Shown here: piece after piece, positions 1-8,159 of the stretch
Layout: each line of letters begins with the position of its first letter
Numbering within the stretch: position 1 is the stretch's first letter
From: JBAXQQ01 sp037131695
GTDB lineage: Bacteria; Armatimonadota; Hebobacteria; CAIYQO01
Reading direction: 5' to 3'
NCBI GenBank assembly: GCA_964638715.1
Contig: CAZWZF010000047.1
Span: 1-39,097 of the forward strand
Length of the DNA stretch: 39,097 nucleotides
Translations under genes and position numbers: made by a program
Notes under the pieces: generated by a model
Told to the model about the DNA's origin: nothing
The model's input: the letters and a program-made list of their open reading frames with translations, nothing else
The model's database searches: none

Positions 1-136
1 TAATTGCACAAAAGTCTTTTTTTATAAATTAGTCTGACGAAACTGAGTAGTTACGAAATCGCTTCAATAGTTACTTTTCAGCGAAAAAATGTTATTATTT
101 TCCAAGTAATTTAATGTTTGCAAAGCGAGGACCGTT

Positions 137-1999
137 ATGCGGCAATGTCCCAAGTGCGGCGATAAATATTCTGATAGCGATTTGCGGTCGATGTGTCCAT
201 CTTGCATGGTCACGTTACAGACAGTGAAAGACGCTTCTATTTTGGATACTATGTCTACCTCCGGTCCGGTATCAATGGATATCGGTAGCATTTCCCCGTC
301 ATCATCTATTGCGCCAGTCGAAGTAACCACCACTCGGATGGTGATGACCGAAGTAACTCCGGTCAAGGTTGATTCCACTATAATGAACTCGGTTAAGGTT
401 ATTGCACCGGAAGATTTAAAATACCAGGTATTTGACGCAAACCAGGAAAATCGGCAGCTAACTGACGCATTATCTATTTCAGAACATCAAGCGGCGGATG
501 ACCTGGCAAGAATCGAACGGGAAGCCACCAGTTATAACAACATTACCATACCGCAATCATCCATCCCCATGTCGCCAATAGTAATACAAAATCCCGTTGA
601 TGCGTCACCGGAAAGCGATCGGCTGGCAGACGCTCAGAAAAATACTGACAATTTCAGCACCATGAATGTCGGCAAGTATCAGCTTGACGCGGTACAAGGA
701 AAAAGCATCAACATGCCAACCGAGGCTCCTGCGGCGCCGGCATCTATCCTTGCCCCGTCGCCACCCGCTGTCCAACGCCATTATGAACCAATACGGCAAT
801 CGTCTGCCGCACCTGCCGGATCAAGCAATGCTGTATTTATAAAAACAACGGAAATTAAAACGGAAACAGCCAAACAAGACGACACCAAAGGACCGCCAGA
901 ACCTAAAATAAGAATGATGATAGCGGGTGACGACGTCGGCAGCAAAACAAAGTCGGTTTTCTCTGCCATTGGTGCGGGAATATCAGCGATAATCGCTATC
1001 GGGAATTTGCAAGGCGATGTCAATTTTATCAATGTTATCTATTTCGCACTATTTACTTTCTTAACGGTATACCTAATTCGCCAATCTATTTATCATTCCG
1101 CCATCAGCAAGGCAGTAATCAGGCAGATTAACACCGCCATGCCGGGCAGAATAATGAAAATAGAAGTTGATTTGGGAATAATGAGAAATATTCCAGTAAA
1201 CCAGATCAAACTGACAGTGAGCCTGAATGAGGTTGTCGCCAGGCAGGAAAGCAATAAAAATAAAACCACCCAGACGTTCCTTCGCTATACCCGCGACGTG
1301 ATGCTAATCAGTGCGCCGGTGGTATGGGCACAACAGACTTATGTAACACTGACCGCCTGGGTAGAACTACCCAAGGATGCGGAAGGGTCGTTTAAATCGG
1401 AATACAACCAGTTAGCATGGACTGCGGAGCTTTATGGCGAAATTCCCGGCTGGTATCCTGACATCAGGATGCATGTGCCATTGCAGGTGCTGCCGATTAT
1501 CGAGCGCAAACCTGCCCCGTCGGAAACAAAAGTATTTCCATTGGAAAACCTGCGCGGGTTAAACGCGGTAATGACTATGGACGCGCCGCTTGATATTAAT
1601 GGCAGGGCCACTATACCGTTGGGACGGGAGATTCCCTACACCGTACAGATTAACCCGACAAACAGCGGGCCGCACCGAAAACTGTTTTTAGAAATCACCA
1701 TGCTGATAAAAGGAATCGGATCGACAGAAAACAAAGTAATTCACCGACAAATTTTATTTGGCAACGGGTGGGAAGCGCGCCAGCAATTAGAAAAAACCGG
1801 CACCTTTATCCTGCCGATACAGGCTGTATACTCATCGAATGTTGATGCCGGCGGCGTGCTGCCGATTTCGTATACTGGAAAATATCTCTCTATCGAATGG
1901 CAGGCCGTTGTTCGTGAAGAGATTCCCTGGGAAAAACACCCGACTGATTTCGTACCGATTATTGTGGTAACGGCAGAAAAATATCTGCAGAATGGATAA
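137..1999 (+). CDS. Zinc-ribbon membrane protein with duplicated beta-rich C-terminal module, function unknown
   Basis: The 620-residue protein opens with a treble-clef zinc ribbon (C4, C7, C20, C23). A long low-complexity Ser/Pro/Thr-rich linker (about 30-265) follows, then two adjacent hydrophobic helices (about 273-291 and 295-314), then a beta-strand-rich region to the end. The C-terminal region looks duplicated: a 'W-T-A-E-L...IPGWYPD' ending near residue 440 is echoed by 'W-Q-A-V-V...IPWEKHPTD' near the C-terminus. This resembles the two-lobed arrestin-like/Spo0M fold, but that is only an inference from pattern. The start is supported by a GAGGA ribosome-binding site at about 127-131. 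Only 2 nt separate its stop from the PAS/HisKA_2-like gene, so the two are probably co-transcribed. I do not recognise a named family for the whole protein. Topology suggests a cytosolic ribbon with a membrane hairpin. Confidence 0.75.
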   Translation: MRQCPKCGDKYSDSDLRSMCPSCMVTLQTVKDASILDTMSTSGPVSMDIGSISPSSSIAPVEVTTTRMVMTEVTPVKVDSTIMNSVKVIAPEDLKYQVFDANQENRQLTDALSISEHQAADDLARIEREATSYNNITIPQSSIPMSPIVIQNPVDASPESDRLADAQKNTDNFSTMNVGKYQLDAVQGKSINMPTEAPAAPASILAPSPPAVQRHYEPIRQSSAAPAGSSNAVFIKTTEIKTETAKQDDTKGPPEPKIRMMIAGDDVGSKTKSVFSAIGAGISAIIAIGNLQGDVNFINVIYFALFTFLTVYLIRQSIYHSAISKAVIRQINTAMPGRIMKIEVDLGIMRNIPVNQIKLTVSLNEVVARQESNKNKTTQTFLRYTRDVMLISAPVVWAQQTYVTLTAWVELPKDAEGSFKSEYNQLAWTAELYGEIPGWYPDIRMHVPLQVLPIIERKPAPSETKVFPLENLRGLNAVMTMDAPLDINGRATIPLGREIPYTVQINPTNSGPHRKLFLEITMLIKGIGSTENKVIHRQILFGNGWEARQQLEKTGTFILPIQAVYSSNVDAGGVLPISYTGKYLSIEWQAVVREEIPWEKHPTDFVPIIVVTAEKYLQNG

Positions 2000-2001
2000 T
2001 C

Positions 2002-2826
2002 ATGAAAAAAGAGTTAATGGAATTAACATCGCCAATAGTAAATGCAATTTTACGCACGCGCCCGTATCTGATTACTGACGCAGATGGTAACATCGTGTTT
2101 GCCAATGAACTTGCAGTAAAAATCCTCGCAGGAACCCCCAGCCATTGCAATGAATTAGCGCGGATTAACAGCGACTGCGACGAGATAATTTTGCAAATTT
2201 TTGTTAATGCCCAGCCCAGCGAACAGATTTGCAGCATCCGCATGATAGAAAATGATGGTTATGTGGTGATGATGAATGACAAACCACGACAATTAAAAAG
2301 TTCCGAAATAATCCATCAGGTACGCAACGGCATGTCGATTCTGCACGCGATGCTGGAGTTAGAGATATCAACCGCGCCGGAAAATGAGATAAACCGCCTG
2401 ATGGTAAGCCAAACGCGCATAAAAGCGATGGCAGCGGTATATGATCTGACAACCGGCAATGCAGATACAGATTTTGACGCGATGAAACTGCTTACCGCCA
2501 TCGTCGCCAACAGCCAATCAACATTTATGCAGCGGTCGCAAGTTAACGCGCCGGAAAGCAGCACCATAAAAATCCCCACAAAAAACGCCTTATATTTCGG
2601 TCTGGTAGTCGCAGAAATAGCAATTCACCTGGCAAAACACAGCGACACCCCGATAACCATTTCCTGCACCGGCAATACCATAAAAATAACCACCCACGCA
2701 AACCTTCCCAAACTCCCCGCCCTGTCAAAAACCATCATCGATGGCTATATGACAAAGAACCTGAAAGGAAAATATCTGGTGGAATATGGGGAAACGTTTG
2801 GGGTGGAATTGACAATTGACAATTGA
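2002..2826 (+). CDS. PAS/HisKA_2-like histidine kinase or phosphotransferase with degenerate ATPase domain
   Basis: The 274-residue protein has a PAS-like N-terminus (about 10-95, with 'ITDADGNIVFAN'). A helical segment around H105 ('EIIHQVRNGMSILHAMLELE') then matches the HisKA_2/HWE dimerisation pattern E-I-H-H-R-V-K-N, and a second helix carries 'SQTRIKAMAAVYD', the usual HisKA_2 partner helix. The C-terminal part starts like an HATPase domain ('GLVVAEIAIHLAKHSD', compare G-L-I-V-N-E-L-V-T-N-A-L-K-H). However, the N-box Asn is His and no D-x-G-x-G motif follows. It may therefore be a pseudokinase or a ChpT/Spo0B-like phosphotransferase rather than an active kinase. It follows the zinc-ribbon membrane gene by 2 nt, which may be its partner. 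A 7-bp tandem repeat runs through its stop codon. Confidence 0.65.
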   Translation: MKKELMELTSPIVNAILRTRPYLITDADGNIVFANELAVKILAGTPSHCNELARINSDCDEIILQIFVNAQPSEQICSIRMIENDGYVVMMNDKPRQLKSSEIIHQVRNGMSILHAMLELEISTAPENEINRLMVSQTRIKAMAAVYDLTTGNADTDFDAMKLLTAIVANSQSTFMQRSQVNAPESSTIKIPTKNALYFGLVVAEIAIHLAKHSDTPITISCTGNTIKITTHANLPKLPALSKTIIDGYMTKNLKGKYLVEYGETFGVELTIDN

Positions 2827-2830
2827 CAAT
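2807..2830. repeat. Heptamer tandem repeat AATTGAC x3 across a stop codon
   Basis: Three exact copies of AATTGAC (2807-2813, 2814-2820, 2821-2827) plus AAT. The stop codon of the upstream PAS/HisKA_2-like gene (2824-2826) lies in the third copy, so the last residues are encoded by the repeat and loss or gain of a unit would shift the C-terminus. Confidence 0.9.
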
Positions 2831-2859
2831 TTTGTGGTTGGGAGATTTGTGGTGACATC

Positions 2860-2977
2860 CCGAGAGGTGGCCAGAGCGTCCCGCTCGGAAAAAGGAAAAA
2901 CAGGGAGGAAATTTCAGCGTTTATCGCATTCCTGCGCAGTCTGCGTCACCGGGACGGATGGCGCCACGTTTTATACC
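2860..2977. repeat. Dispersed intergenic repeat, copy 1
   Basis: Positions 2860-2896 are identical over 37 nt to 35148-35184. They contain a CCGAG...CTCGG hairpin followed by an A-run. Similarity continues more loosely through a conserved 'TTCCTGCGCAG' block and a diverged GTCACCG-rich block (2945-2970). The element fills much of the spacer between the convergent PAS/HisKA_2-like gene and rpsI. No ORF with coding character is present here. Confidence 0.85.
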
Positions 2978-2988
2978 CATAAATTGTG

Positions 2989-3115
2989 GTCACCGTATGG
3001 AACAGGGTCGCAGCCCGGCTGATTTGGCAGTGTCCTGGTTAATAATGGTAAAATCACCAATCGTTCCTATTATTACCTGGGTTCGCCGGGCTGCGACCCT
3101 GTTCCAAACGGTGAC
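2989..3115. repeat. 127-bp palindromic element with 31-bp terminal inverted repeats
   Basis: The arm at 2989-3019 matches the reverse complement of 3085-3115 at 30 of 31 positions. The 65-bp interior also has a weaker internal symmetry (TTAATAATGG against CCTATTATTA). It encodes no protein. A MITE-like or large REP-type element is the likeliest reading; the whole unit could also fold as an RNA hairpin. It lies 54 bp beyond the rpsI terminator hairpin. Confidence 0.85.
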
Positions 3116-3168
3116 TACTCTTTATAAACTGACTGAAAACCATACACTTACAACTACCAAAAACACAA

Positions 3169-3190
3169 AACACCCGGTTTCCCGGGTGTT
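3169..3190 (-). terminator. Rho-independent terminator after rpsI (possibly bidirectional)
   Basis: A 9-bp perfect stem (AACACCCGG / CCGGGTGTT) with a 4-nt loop. On the minus strand it is followed by TTTTGTGTTTTT. On the plus strand it is followed by CTTTTTTC, so it can also stop transcription coming from the left-hand operon. It is placed 31 bp past the rpsI stop. Confidence 0.85.
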
Positions 3191-3221
3191 CTTTTTTCGT
3201 GTGGGTTCTCGAAATGGACTT

Positions 3222-3611
3222 TTAGCGTTTGGAGAACTGGAATCCGCGGCGTGCGCGTTTGCGGCCGTATTTTTTGCGTTCTTTCACGCGTGAATCACGA
3301 GTGAGCATTCCGAATGAACGCAGGGTTTTGCGCAATTCTTCGTCGTATTGCAGCAATGCGCGTGCAATACCATGTCTGATAGCGCCGGCTTGTCCAGAGT
3401 TTCCACCGCCGAGACATTTGATAGTAATATCAAATTTGTCGTTCAGGCTGGTTGCCCGCAGTGGGGAAATAGCCATTTTCTCTAAAGTCACGCGACAGAG
3501 ATATGCCAGCGGTTCCATACCATTAATGGTAATCTTGCCGCTACCTTCGCGTAACCATACCTTGGCGGTTGCATTCTTTCGATGCCCAGTACCGTAATAA
3601 AATTCTGCCAC
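3222..3611 (-). CDS. rpsI: 30S ribosomal protein S9
   Basis: The 129-residue protein has the family N-terminus 'YYGTGHRKNATAKVWL', the central 'GGGNSGQAGAIRHGIARAL', and the basic C-terminal tail ending in '...FSKR', which in S9 reaches to the P-site tRNA. Length is normal. It follows rplM by 11 nt in the usual rplM-rpsI pair and is the last gene of the locus before the terminator. Confidence 0.98.
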   Translation of the reverse strand: MAEFYYGTGHRKNATAKVWLREGSGKITINGMEPLAYLCRVTLEKMAISPLRATSLNDKFDITIKCLGGGNSGQAGAIRHGIARALLQYDEELRKTLRSFGMLTRDSRVKERKKYGRKRARRGFQFSKR

Positions 3612-3622
3612 GATATGCCTCC

Positions 3623-4075
3623 TTAGCGGCTCATTGATTTCTGGAACGAACCAGTAATATCTTCCGGCTGCTGAGCTGCATGCTGGTGCTCGCCGCCGAC
3701 ATAAACTTTCAATTTGCGGAACATCTGCCGTCCAAGTGCGTTGTGGGGAAGCATTCCCTTGATAACGCGGGCGACGGTGTCAACAGGATTTTTCTCCATC
3801 AGTTTTCCGAAAGGGATTTCTTGGAAACCACCAGGAATACCACTATGGCGATATTTAATCTTTGACTGCAGCTTGTCTGCTGTTAGCCTTACTTTGTCGG
3901 CGTTAATCACAATAACATGATCGCCGGTGTCAACGTTCGGCGTATAGGTAGGTTTGTGCTTGCCGCGTAAAATCGCTGCAACACGGGCTGCCAGACGACC
4001 AAGAACCATGTCAGTGGCATCTACTACGAGCCACTTTCTCTCGATCTCTTGCGGTTTAGCCAGATAACTCTTCAT
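3623..4075 (-). CDS. rplM: 50S ribosomal protein L13
   Basis: 150 residues from ATG at 4075. Family signatures are 'KWLVVDATDMVLGRLAARVA', 'LRGKHKPTYTPNVDTGDHVIVINA' and 'VKGMLPHN'-type sequence ('IKGMLPHNALGRQM'). An in-frame extension to 4114 is possible but has no family counterpart; the 4075 start has GGAG and GGAAG upstream. The start overlaps the truA 3' end by 20 nt, suggesting translational coupling. Confidence 0.97.
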   Translation of the reverse strand: MKSYLAKPQEIERKWLVVDATDMVLGRLAARVAAILRGKHKPTYTPNVDTGDHVIVINADKVRLTADKLQSKIKYRHSGIPGGFQEIPFGKLMEKNPVDTVARVIKGMLPHNALGRQMFRKLKVYVGGEHQHAAQQPEDITGSFQKSMSR

Positions 4076-4862
4076 CTTCCGTTTCTCCAACGAGATCCCC
4101 CACGGGGATATCAATATTATTATAGCGGGGATACCCCACTCTCATAAGCCACAAGCCGTTTGTCGGTGCGGCAACTTCAGCAAAATGGCGGGTTTTGGTT
4201 TCCAGTAATTCTCCCATCCATTCGGGTGATTTCTCACCTCTGCCAATTCTAACAAAATTACCGACTAACAATCGTACCATCTGGTACAAAAAAGCGTCAG
4301 CTTTTACGTCAAAAATCAGATAGCTGCCCTGGCGTCTCACCCCTGCATATATCAGATTTTTCACATTTGACAACGCCGGAGAACCGCTGTGACAAAAGGC
4401 CGAAAAATCATGCCTTCCCATTATCTCCGTCGTAGCTGCCTTCATAGCATCAACGTCCAGCCTATCCTTGATTTGCCAGCAAAACCTGCTGCGCATGGCA
4501 TCAACTTCATGTACTTCCTGAACGAAGTACCAGTATCGCCGATATACAGCGCAATGCCTGGCGTGGAATCTTGCATCCACATCGCGCGCCTTGCGCACTC
4601 TGATTGAATCCGGCAGCCATCGGTTAGTAACCCATGCTACTTTTTCAATCGGTACCGGAGTTGGAGTGAAAAAATTCACTACCTGTCCAAACGCATGGAC
4701 CCCGGCATCTGTCCTGCCCGCTGCTGACACGGTAACCCCGTGTCCACACAGCTTTTGCAGAGCTTTTTCCAGTTCACCCTGGATACTTGGATAGATATTC
4801 TGCCTTTGAAATCCCGCCCAGTCCGTTCCATCATAAGAAACGGTAAGGGCAATATTTCGCAT
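4056..4862 (-). CDS. truA: tRNA pseudouridine(38-40) synthase
   Basis: The 268-residue enzyme isomerises uridines at positions 38-40 in the tRNA anticodon arm. The catalytic Asp is D52 in 'AAGRTDAGVHAFGQVVNF', and 'MVRLLVGNFVRIGRGE' near the C-terminus is the second hallmark. Its place between rplQ and rplM is common in bacteria. It starts 2 nt after the rplQ stop and overlaps rplM by 20 nt at the other end. Confidence 0.97.
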   Translation of the reverse strand: MRNIALTVSYDGTDWAGFQRQNIYPSIQGELEKALQKLCGHGVTVSAAGRTDAGVHAFGQVVNFFTPTPVPIEKVAWVTNRWLPDSIRVRKARDVDARFHARHCAVYRRYWYFVQEVHEVDAMRSRFCWQIKDRLDVDAMKAATTEIMGRHDFSAFCHSGSPALSNVKNLIYAGVRRQGSYLIFDVKADAFLYQMVRLLVGNFVRIGRGEKSPEWMGELLETKTRHFAEVAAPTNGLWLMRVGYPRYNNIDIPVGDLVGETEDEELSG

Positions 4863-4864
4863 AA

Positions 4865-5392
4865 TTAATCTTCCAACTGCTCAACCAGCTCCAGACGTAC
4901 CATCGATGCGGCGTCGCCACGGCGGGCGGCGCGAATGGTTAATACGCCTTTTGCGCTCTTGGTTGATACACCACCCAATCTGGTGATTCTGGAGTATCCG
5001 CCATTTCGGTCGCTAAACATAGGACCGATTTTTTCAAAGAGTTTTTTAATCAGTATTTCACCGTAAGGGCGGCGATCAGCACCCTTCAGGCGGAACGGAC
5101 CACTCTTGGTGCTATCGATTTCTGGTACCAGGCCGGTTACATTCATGTAATGGCGTTTGGTTTCGATAACTTTACCCATTGGTATCCAACGGCGTACCAA
5201 TCGGCGATTTGCAAGATTGTCCTCGCGTGCCATGGTGATTACTTTTTCCAATACCGGCATCGCCTGTTTAGCGCGCTGCTCAGTAGTGGTTACTCCGCCA
5301 TGCTCCAGCACGCCGGCCACCAGGCTTCTTATTACGGCCAGACGCTGATCAGTCGGCAGGCCTAAATGTTTGTTACTAACACGATGTCGCAT
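4865..5392 (-). CDS. rplQ: 50S ribosomal protein L17 with internal insertions
   Basis: The protein has 175 residues against about 115-130 in most bacteria. The N-terminal half is typical ('MRHRVSNKHLGLPTDQR', 'TTEQRAKQAMPVLEKVITMA'). The C-terminal half has the expected 'LFEKIGPMFSDRNGGYSRI' and 'RRGDAASMVRLELV'. Between them, residues about 71-112 are extra, and a second short insertion (about 141-155) precedes RRGDAA. It follows rpoA by 14 nt, the canonical alpha-operon order. Confidence 0.95.
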   Translation of the reverse strand: MRHRVSNKHLGLPTDQRLAVIRSLVAGVLEHGGVTTTEQRAKQAMPVLEKVITMAREDNLANRRLVRRWIPMGKVIETKRHYMNVTGLVPEIDSTKSGPFRLKGADRRPYGEILIKKLFEKIGPMFSDRNGGYSRITRLGGVSTKSAKGVLTIRAARRGDAASMVRLELVEQLED

Positions 5393-5406
5393 GGTTTATC
5401 CTTTAA

Positions 5407-6411
5407 TTAATCTTCGTCTTCGTCATCACCCTGCGGAATCGGTTCGTTTGATTCACGCAGATTAATGCCCATTGAAGTAAGCTTTTCGCGAACTTCGGTG
5501 AGTGATTTGCGACCAAAGTTTTTGATCGCCATCAATTCTGCTTCTGAATGTGCGGCTAATTCGGCAATGGTTGCAATGCCGACTTTGCGCAGACAATTCA
5601 ATGTACGGACTGAGAAGTCCATATCCTTAATTTTCTGGTCTCCACCGGGGACATTCAAGCCCATGCGGTCGCCGAAGTAGCCTCGGTCATCGCCAGCCTC
5701 AAAGTCAAAGAAGAGAATGAGGTAGCGGTCGAGAATCTTCGCGGCGTCGCTGATAGCTTCACGCGGGGATATTGTCCCATTGGTGCGCACTTCAATAGTC
5801 AGGCGGTCATAGTCAGTTGCGCTGCCGATACGATGCGGGTCAACGCGATAGCCAACCTGGCGAACCGGGGTAAAAATGGAATCAATAGGAATGGTGCCGA
5901 TTGACATGCGTGAACGATCTTGGCGTTCTGCAGGTACAAAACCGGTACCGAATACGATTTCCATTTTAATATCCAACCGTGAGTCAGCCCCAGATAAAGT
6001 TGCAATATGCAGGTCGGGATTAGCGATTTCAATGTCAGCCGGCAAATCGATATCTGCAGCGGTAACTTCGCCTTCTCCTTCACGGAACAGGGTGATTTCG
6101 CGGGGTTCGTCAGCAGCGCGGTCATTTGCGCCTGGCAGAACCTTGAATGCAATCCCCTTCATATTTAACAACAAGTCTGTTGTGTCTTCTACTACACCCG
6201 GGATAGTGCTGAACTCGTGAAGTACGCCTTCAATCTTCACTGTGCGCAATGCTGCGCCAGGAATGGATGAAAGCAATACTCGACGAAGCGAGCTTCCCAA
6301 AGTTGTACCATACCCGCGCTCAAGCGGCTCGACAACGAACTTGCCATATTTAATGTCAGTTCGATCGTCGATGCGCTCGATCTTCGGGGTTAAGTTATTC
6401 ATCAATACCAT
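5407..6411 (-). CDS. rpoA: DNA-directed RNA polymerase alpha subunit
   Basis: 334 residues. The N-terminal assembly domain has 'FVVEPLERGYGTTLGSSLRRVLLSS' split over its usual site. The C-terminal DNA/activator-binding domain includes 'LNCLRKVGIATIAELAAHSE' and 'KNFGRKSLTEVREKL'. An upstream in-frame ATG exists (6453), but the ATG at 6411 has a GGAG at 6421-6424 with 9-nt spacing and starts at the expected family position. It ends in an acidic tail (GDDEDED). It lies between rpsD and rplQ as expected. Confidence 0.98.
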   Translation of the reverse strand: MVLMNNLTPKIERIDDRTDIKYGKFVVEPLERGYGTTLGSSLRRVLLSSIPGAALRTVKIEGVLHEFSTIPGVVEDTTDLLLNMKGIAFKVLPGANDRAADEPREITLFREGEGEVTAADIDLPADIEIANPDLHIATLSGADSRLDIKMEIVFGTGFVPAERQDRSRMSIGTIPIDSIFTPVRQVGYRVDPHRIGSATDYDRLTIEVRTNGTISPREAISDAAKILDRYLILFFDFEAGDDRGYFGDRMGLNVPGGDQKIKDMDFSVRTLNCLRKVGIATIAELAAHSEAELMAIKNFGRKSLTEVREKLTSMGINLRESNEPIPQGDDEDED

Positions 6412-6456
6412 GATTCTATGCTCCTGAGTATGCCAGGAATCTAACATACGCAATTA

Positions 6457-7083
6457 TTAACGTGAATAGAACTCAACAATTAGCGATTCTGTCATTTCCG
6501 GGAGTTCCATTTCCTGGCGTGACGGCACTGAAACTACCGTAATTCGTTTTCCATCAGTGTCTACGTTCATCCATGCCGGGGTTCTGCGAATGCTTCCACC
6601 AGCCTGGAAAACGTCTTTACCTTTTGATTTACCACGAACTTCAATAACCATACCCGGCTTTACGCAGAATGATGGGATATTTACTACCTTGCCATCTATC
6701 TGGAAGTGACGGTGGTTAACAAGTTGACGTGCCTCAGCGCGTGAGGAAACCAACCCTGAACGGAATACAACATTATCAAGTCGGGTTTCCAACAACTGGA
6801 GCATACCCTCACCGGTAACTCCACGCATACGAGTTGCAGCTACGAAATATCGACGGAACTGGCGTTCGTAAACGCTGTAGTAACGGCGAACTTTCTGCTT
6901 AGCGCGAAGCTGTTGACCGTAGTCGGATACCTTTTTGCGTCCTTGACCATGCTGTCCCGGAGGATGAGCGTGTTTTTCGTTGTTCATCGCGCATTTAGCG
7001 GAAATACAACGTGCTCCCTTCAGAAACAGTTTGGCGCCTTCAGCGCGACACAATTTACAAACCGGACCGGTATAGCGACCCAT
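6457..7083 (-). CDS. rpsD: 30S ribosomal protein S4, zinc-binding form
   Basis: 208 residues beginning 'MGRYTGPVCKLCRAEG'. Cysteines at 9, 12, 26 and 31 form the C+ zinc site. The S4 RNA-binding domain 'LLETRLDNVVFRSGLVSSRAEARQLV' is clear. S4 nucleates 16S rRNA 5'-domain assembly and is the alpha-operon autoregulator in E. coli; no specific regulatory site is recognised here. Confidence 0.98.
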   Translation of the reverse strand: MGRYTGPVCKLCRAEGAKLFLKGARCISAKCAMNNEKHAHPPGQHGQGRKKVSDYGQQLRAKQKVRRYYSVYERQFRRYFVAATRMRGVTGEGMLQLLETRLDNVVFRSGLVSSRAEARQLVNHRHFQIDGKVVNIPSFCVKPGMVIEVRGKSKGKDVFQAGGSIRRTPAWMNVDTDGKRITVVSVPSRQEMELPEMTESLIVEFYSR

Positions 7084-7124
7084 TTATGTTCTCCTTACCT
7101 AAAAACCGTTATGAAATATCATCA

Positions 7125-7517
7125 TCAGACGCGACGGCGTTTCGGCGCTCGACAGCCATTATGAGGGACTGCTGTAACGTCGTGCAGCGATGCTACTGAC
7201 AAACCGGTGGTGCCAATTGCGCGAATAGCGGTTTCGCGTCCACTGCCAGGTCCATTAACGTATACGTGTATACGTCGCATTCCCTGATCGTAGGCGCGTC
7301 TGCCCACGTTTTCTGCAGCTAATTGCGCAGCAAACGGGGTACCTTTCTTCGTACCTTTGAAGCCAACCGTACCAGCACTTGCCCAACCGATGACATCACC
7401 GTTGAGATCTGTTATGGTCACAATAGAATTGTTGAAGGTTGACTGAATGTAGGCATTACCTTCAACTACCGCACGCTTTTCGCGACGTTTTGTCTTTCCG
7501 ACTGATTTTCGAGCCAT
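7125..7517 (-). CDS. rpsK: 30S ribosomal protein S11
   Basis: 130 residues with 'AYIQSTFNNSIVTITDLNGD' and 'KGTPFAAQLAAENVGRRA', and the C-terminal 'DVTAVPHNGCRAPKRRRV' platform-binding tail. Normal length. It is preceded by a 73-nt spacer from rpsM and by a GGAGGAAA ribosome-binding site. Confidence 0.98.
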   Translation of the reverse strand: MARKSVGKTKRREKRAVVEGNAYIQSTFNNSIVTITDLNGDVIGWASAGTVGFKGTKKGTPFAAQLAAENVGRRAYDQGMRRIHVYVNGPGSGRETAIRAIGTTGLSVASLHDVTAVPHNGCRAPKRRRV

Positions 7518-7590
7518 CTATTTCCTCCACGAAACCCACTCGACAAAGGGTCTCGCTATTTTAAAAGCGATGCTTTAAGCATCATTTTTA

Positions 7591-7968
7591 TTACTTTTTA
7601 ACTTTCTTCTTATTAGCTACTGCACGACGTGGACCCTTGCGAGTGCGTGCATTAGTCTTAGTGCGCTGGCCGCGTACCGGCAGACCACGTCGATGACGTA
7701 TACCACGGTAACAGCCAATTTCCATCAGACGCTTAATATTGGCAGTAATCATACGGCGAAGGTCGCCTTCTACCGTACACTCACGCTCAATCGCTTCACG
7801 AAGACGAGAAACCTCTTCTTCGGTCAGGTCACGCACACGAGTTGCAATATCAATATTTGTCTGTTCCAGTATCTTCTGACTGGTATTCAGACCGATTCCA
7901 AAAATGTAAGTTAGGGCAATTTCAACCCGCTTATCACGCGGAAGGTCGACGCCCGCAATTCTTGCCAT
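7591..7968 (-). CDS. rpsM: 30S ribosomal protein S13
   Basis: 125 residues: 'MARIAGVDLPRDKRVEIALT', 'IFGIGLNTSQKIL', the conserved 'GCYRGIRHRRGLPVRGQRTK', and a lysine-rich tail. S13 sits at the small-subunit head and contacts L5 and P-site tRNA. The order rpmJ-rpsM-rpsK-rpsD is canonical. Confidence 0.98.
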   Translation of the reverse strand: MARIAGVDLPRDKRVEIALTYIFGIGLNTSQKILEQTNIDIATRVRDLTEEEVSRLREAIERECTVEGDLRRMITANIKRLMEIGCYRGIRHRRGLPVRGQRTKTNARTRKGPRRAVANKKKVKK

Positions 7969-7993
7969 GGAAACTCTCCTCTATGGTATCGTC

Positions 7994-8107
7994 TTACCCT
8001 TGCACTTGTTTGTGCTTGGGAATGACGCATATTACCCGTACTTTGCCTTCTCTGCGGATAATTTTGCATTTATCGCAAATCCGCTTTACTGATGCACGTA
8101 CTTTCAT
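7994..8107 (-). CDS. rpmJ: 50S ribosomal protein L36, zinc-binding form
   Basis: A 37-codon gene starting 'MKVRASVKRICDKCK' and ending 'CVIPKHKQVQG'. The zinc ligands are C11, C14, C27 and H32. The longer in-frame reading upstream has no family support; the ATG at 8107 is preceded by GGGGGAAG. It lies between infA and rpsM, its usual place. Confidence 0.96.
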   Translation of the reverse strand: MKVRASVKRICDKCKIIRREGKVRVICVIPKHKQVQG

Positions 8108-8159
8108 GCTCTTCCCCCAGAATAGCCTATAAGGCACTAATGTTGCGCACTTTTGCGCA

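Noticed and set aside
1..60. Promoter for the zinc-ribbon gene (TTGCAC ... TATAAA)
   Set aside because: Spacing is only 13 bp; not a credible sigma70 promoter. The true one may lie outside the window.
2816..3293. Two overlapping plus-strand ORFs downstream of the PAS/HisKA_2-like gene
   Set aside because: They are composed of dispersed repeat, palindromic element, the rpsI terminator and antisense rpsI sequence, with no ribosome-binding site or family resemblance.
5799..6152. Minus-strand ORF of 117 codons inside rpoA
   Set aside because: Shifted frame of rpoA, no family resemblance.
7560..7590. Hairpin GATGC-TTTAA-GCATC with a T-rich flank between rpsM and rpsK as a terminator
   Set aside because: The T-run lies on the plus-strand side, while transcription is minus; it would not terminate the locus, and rpsK continues the operon.
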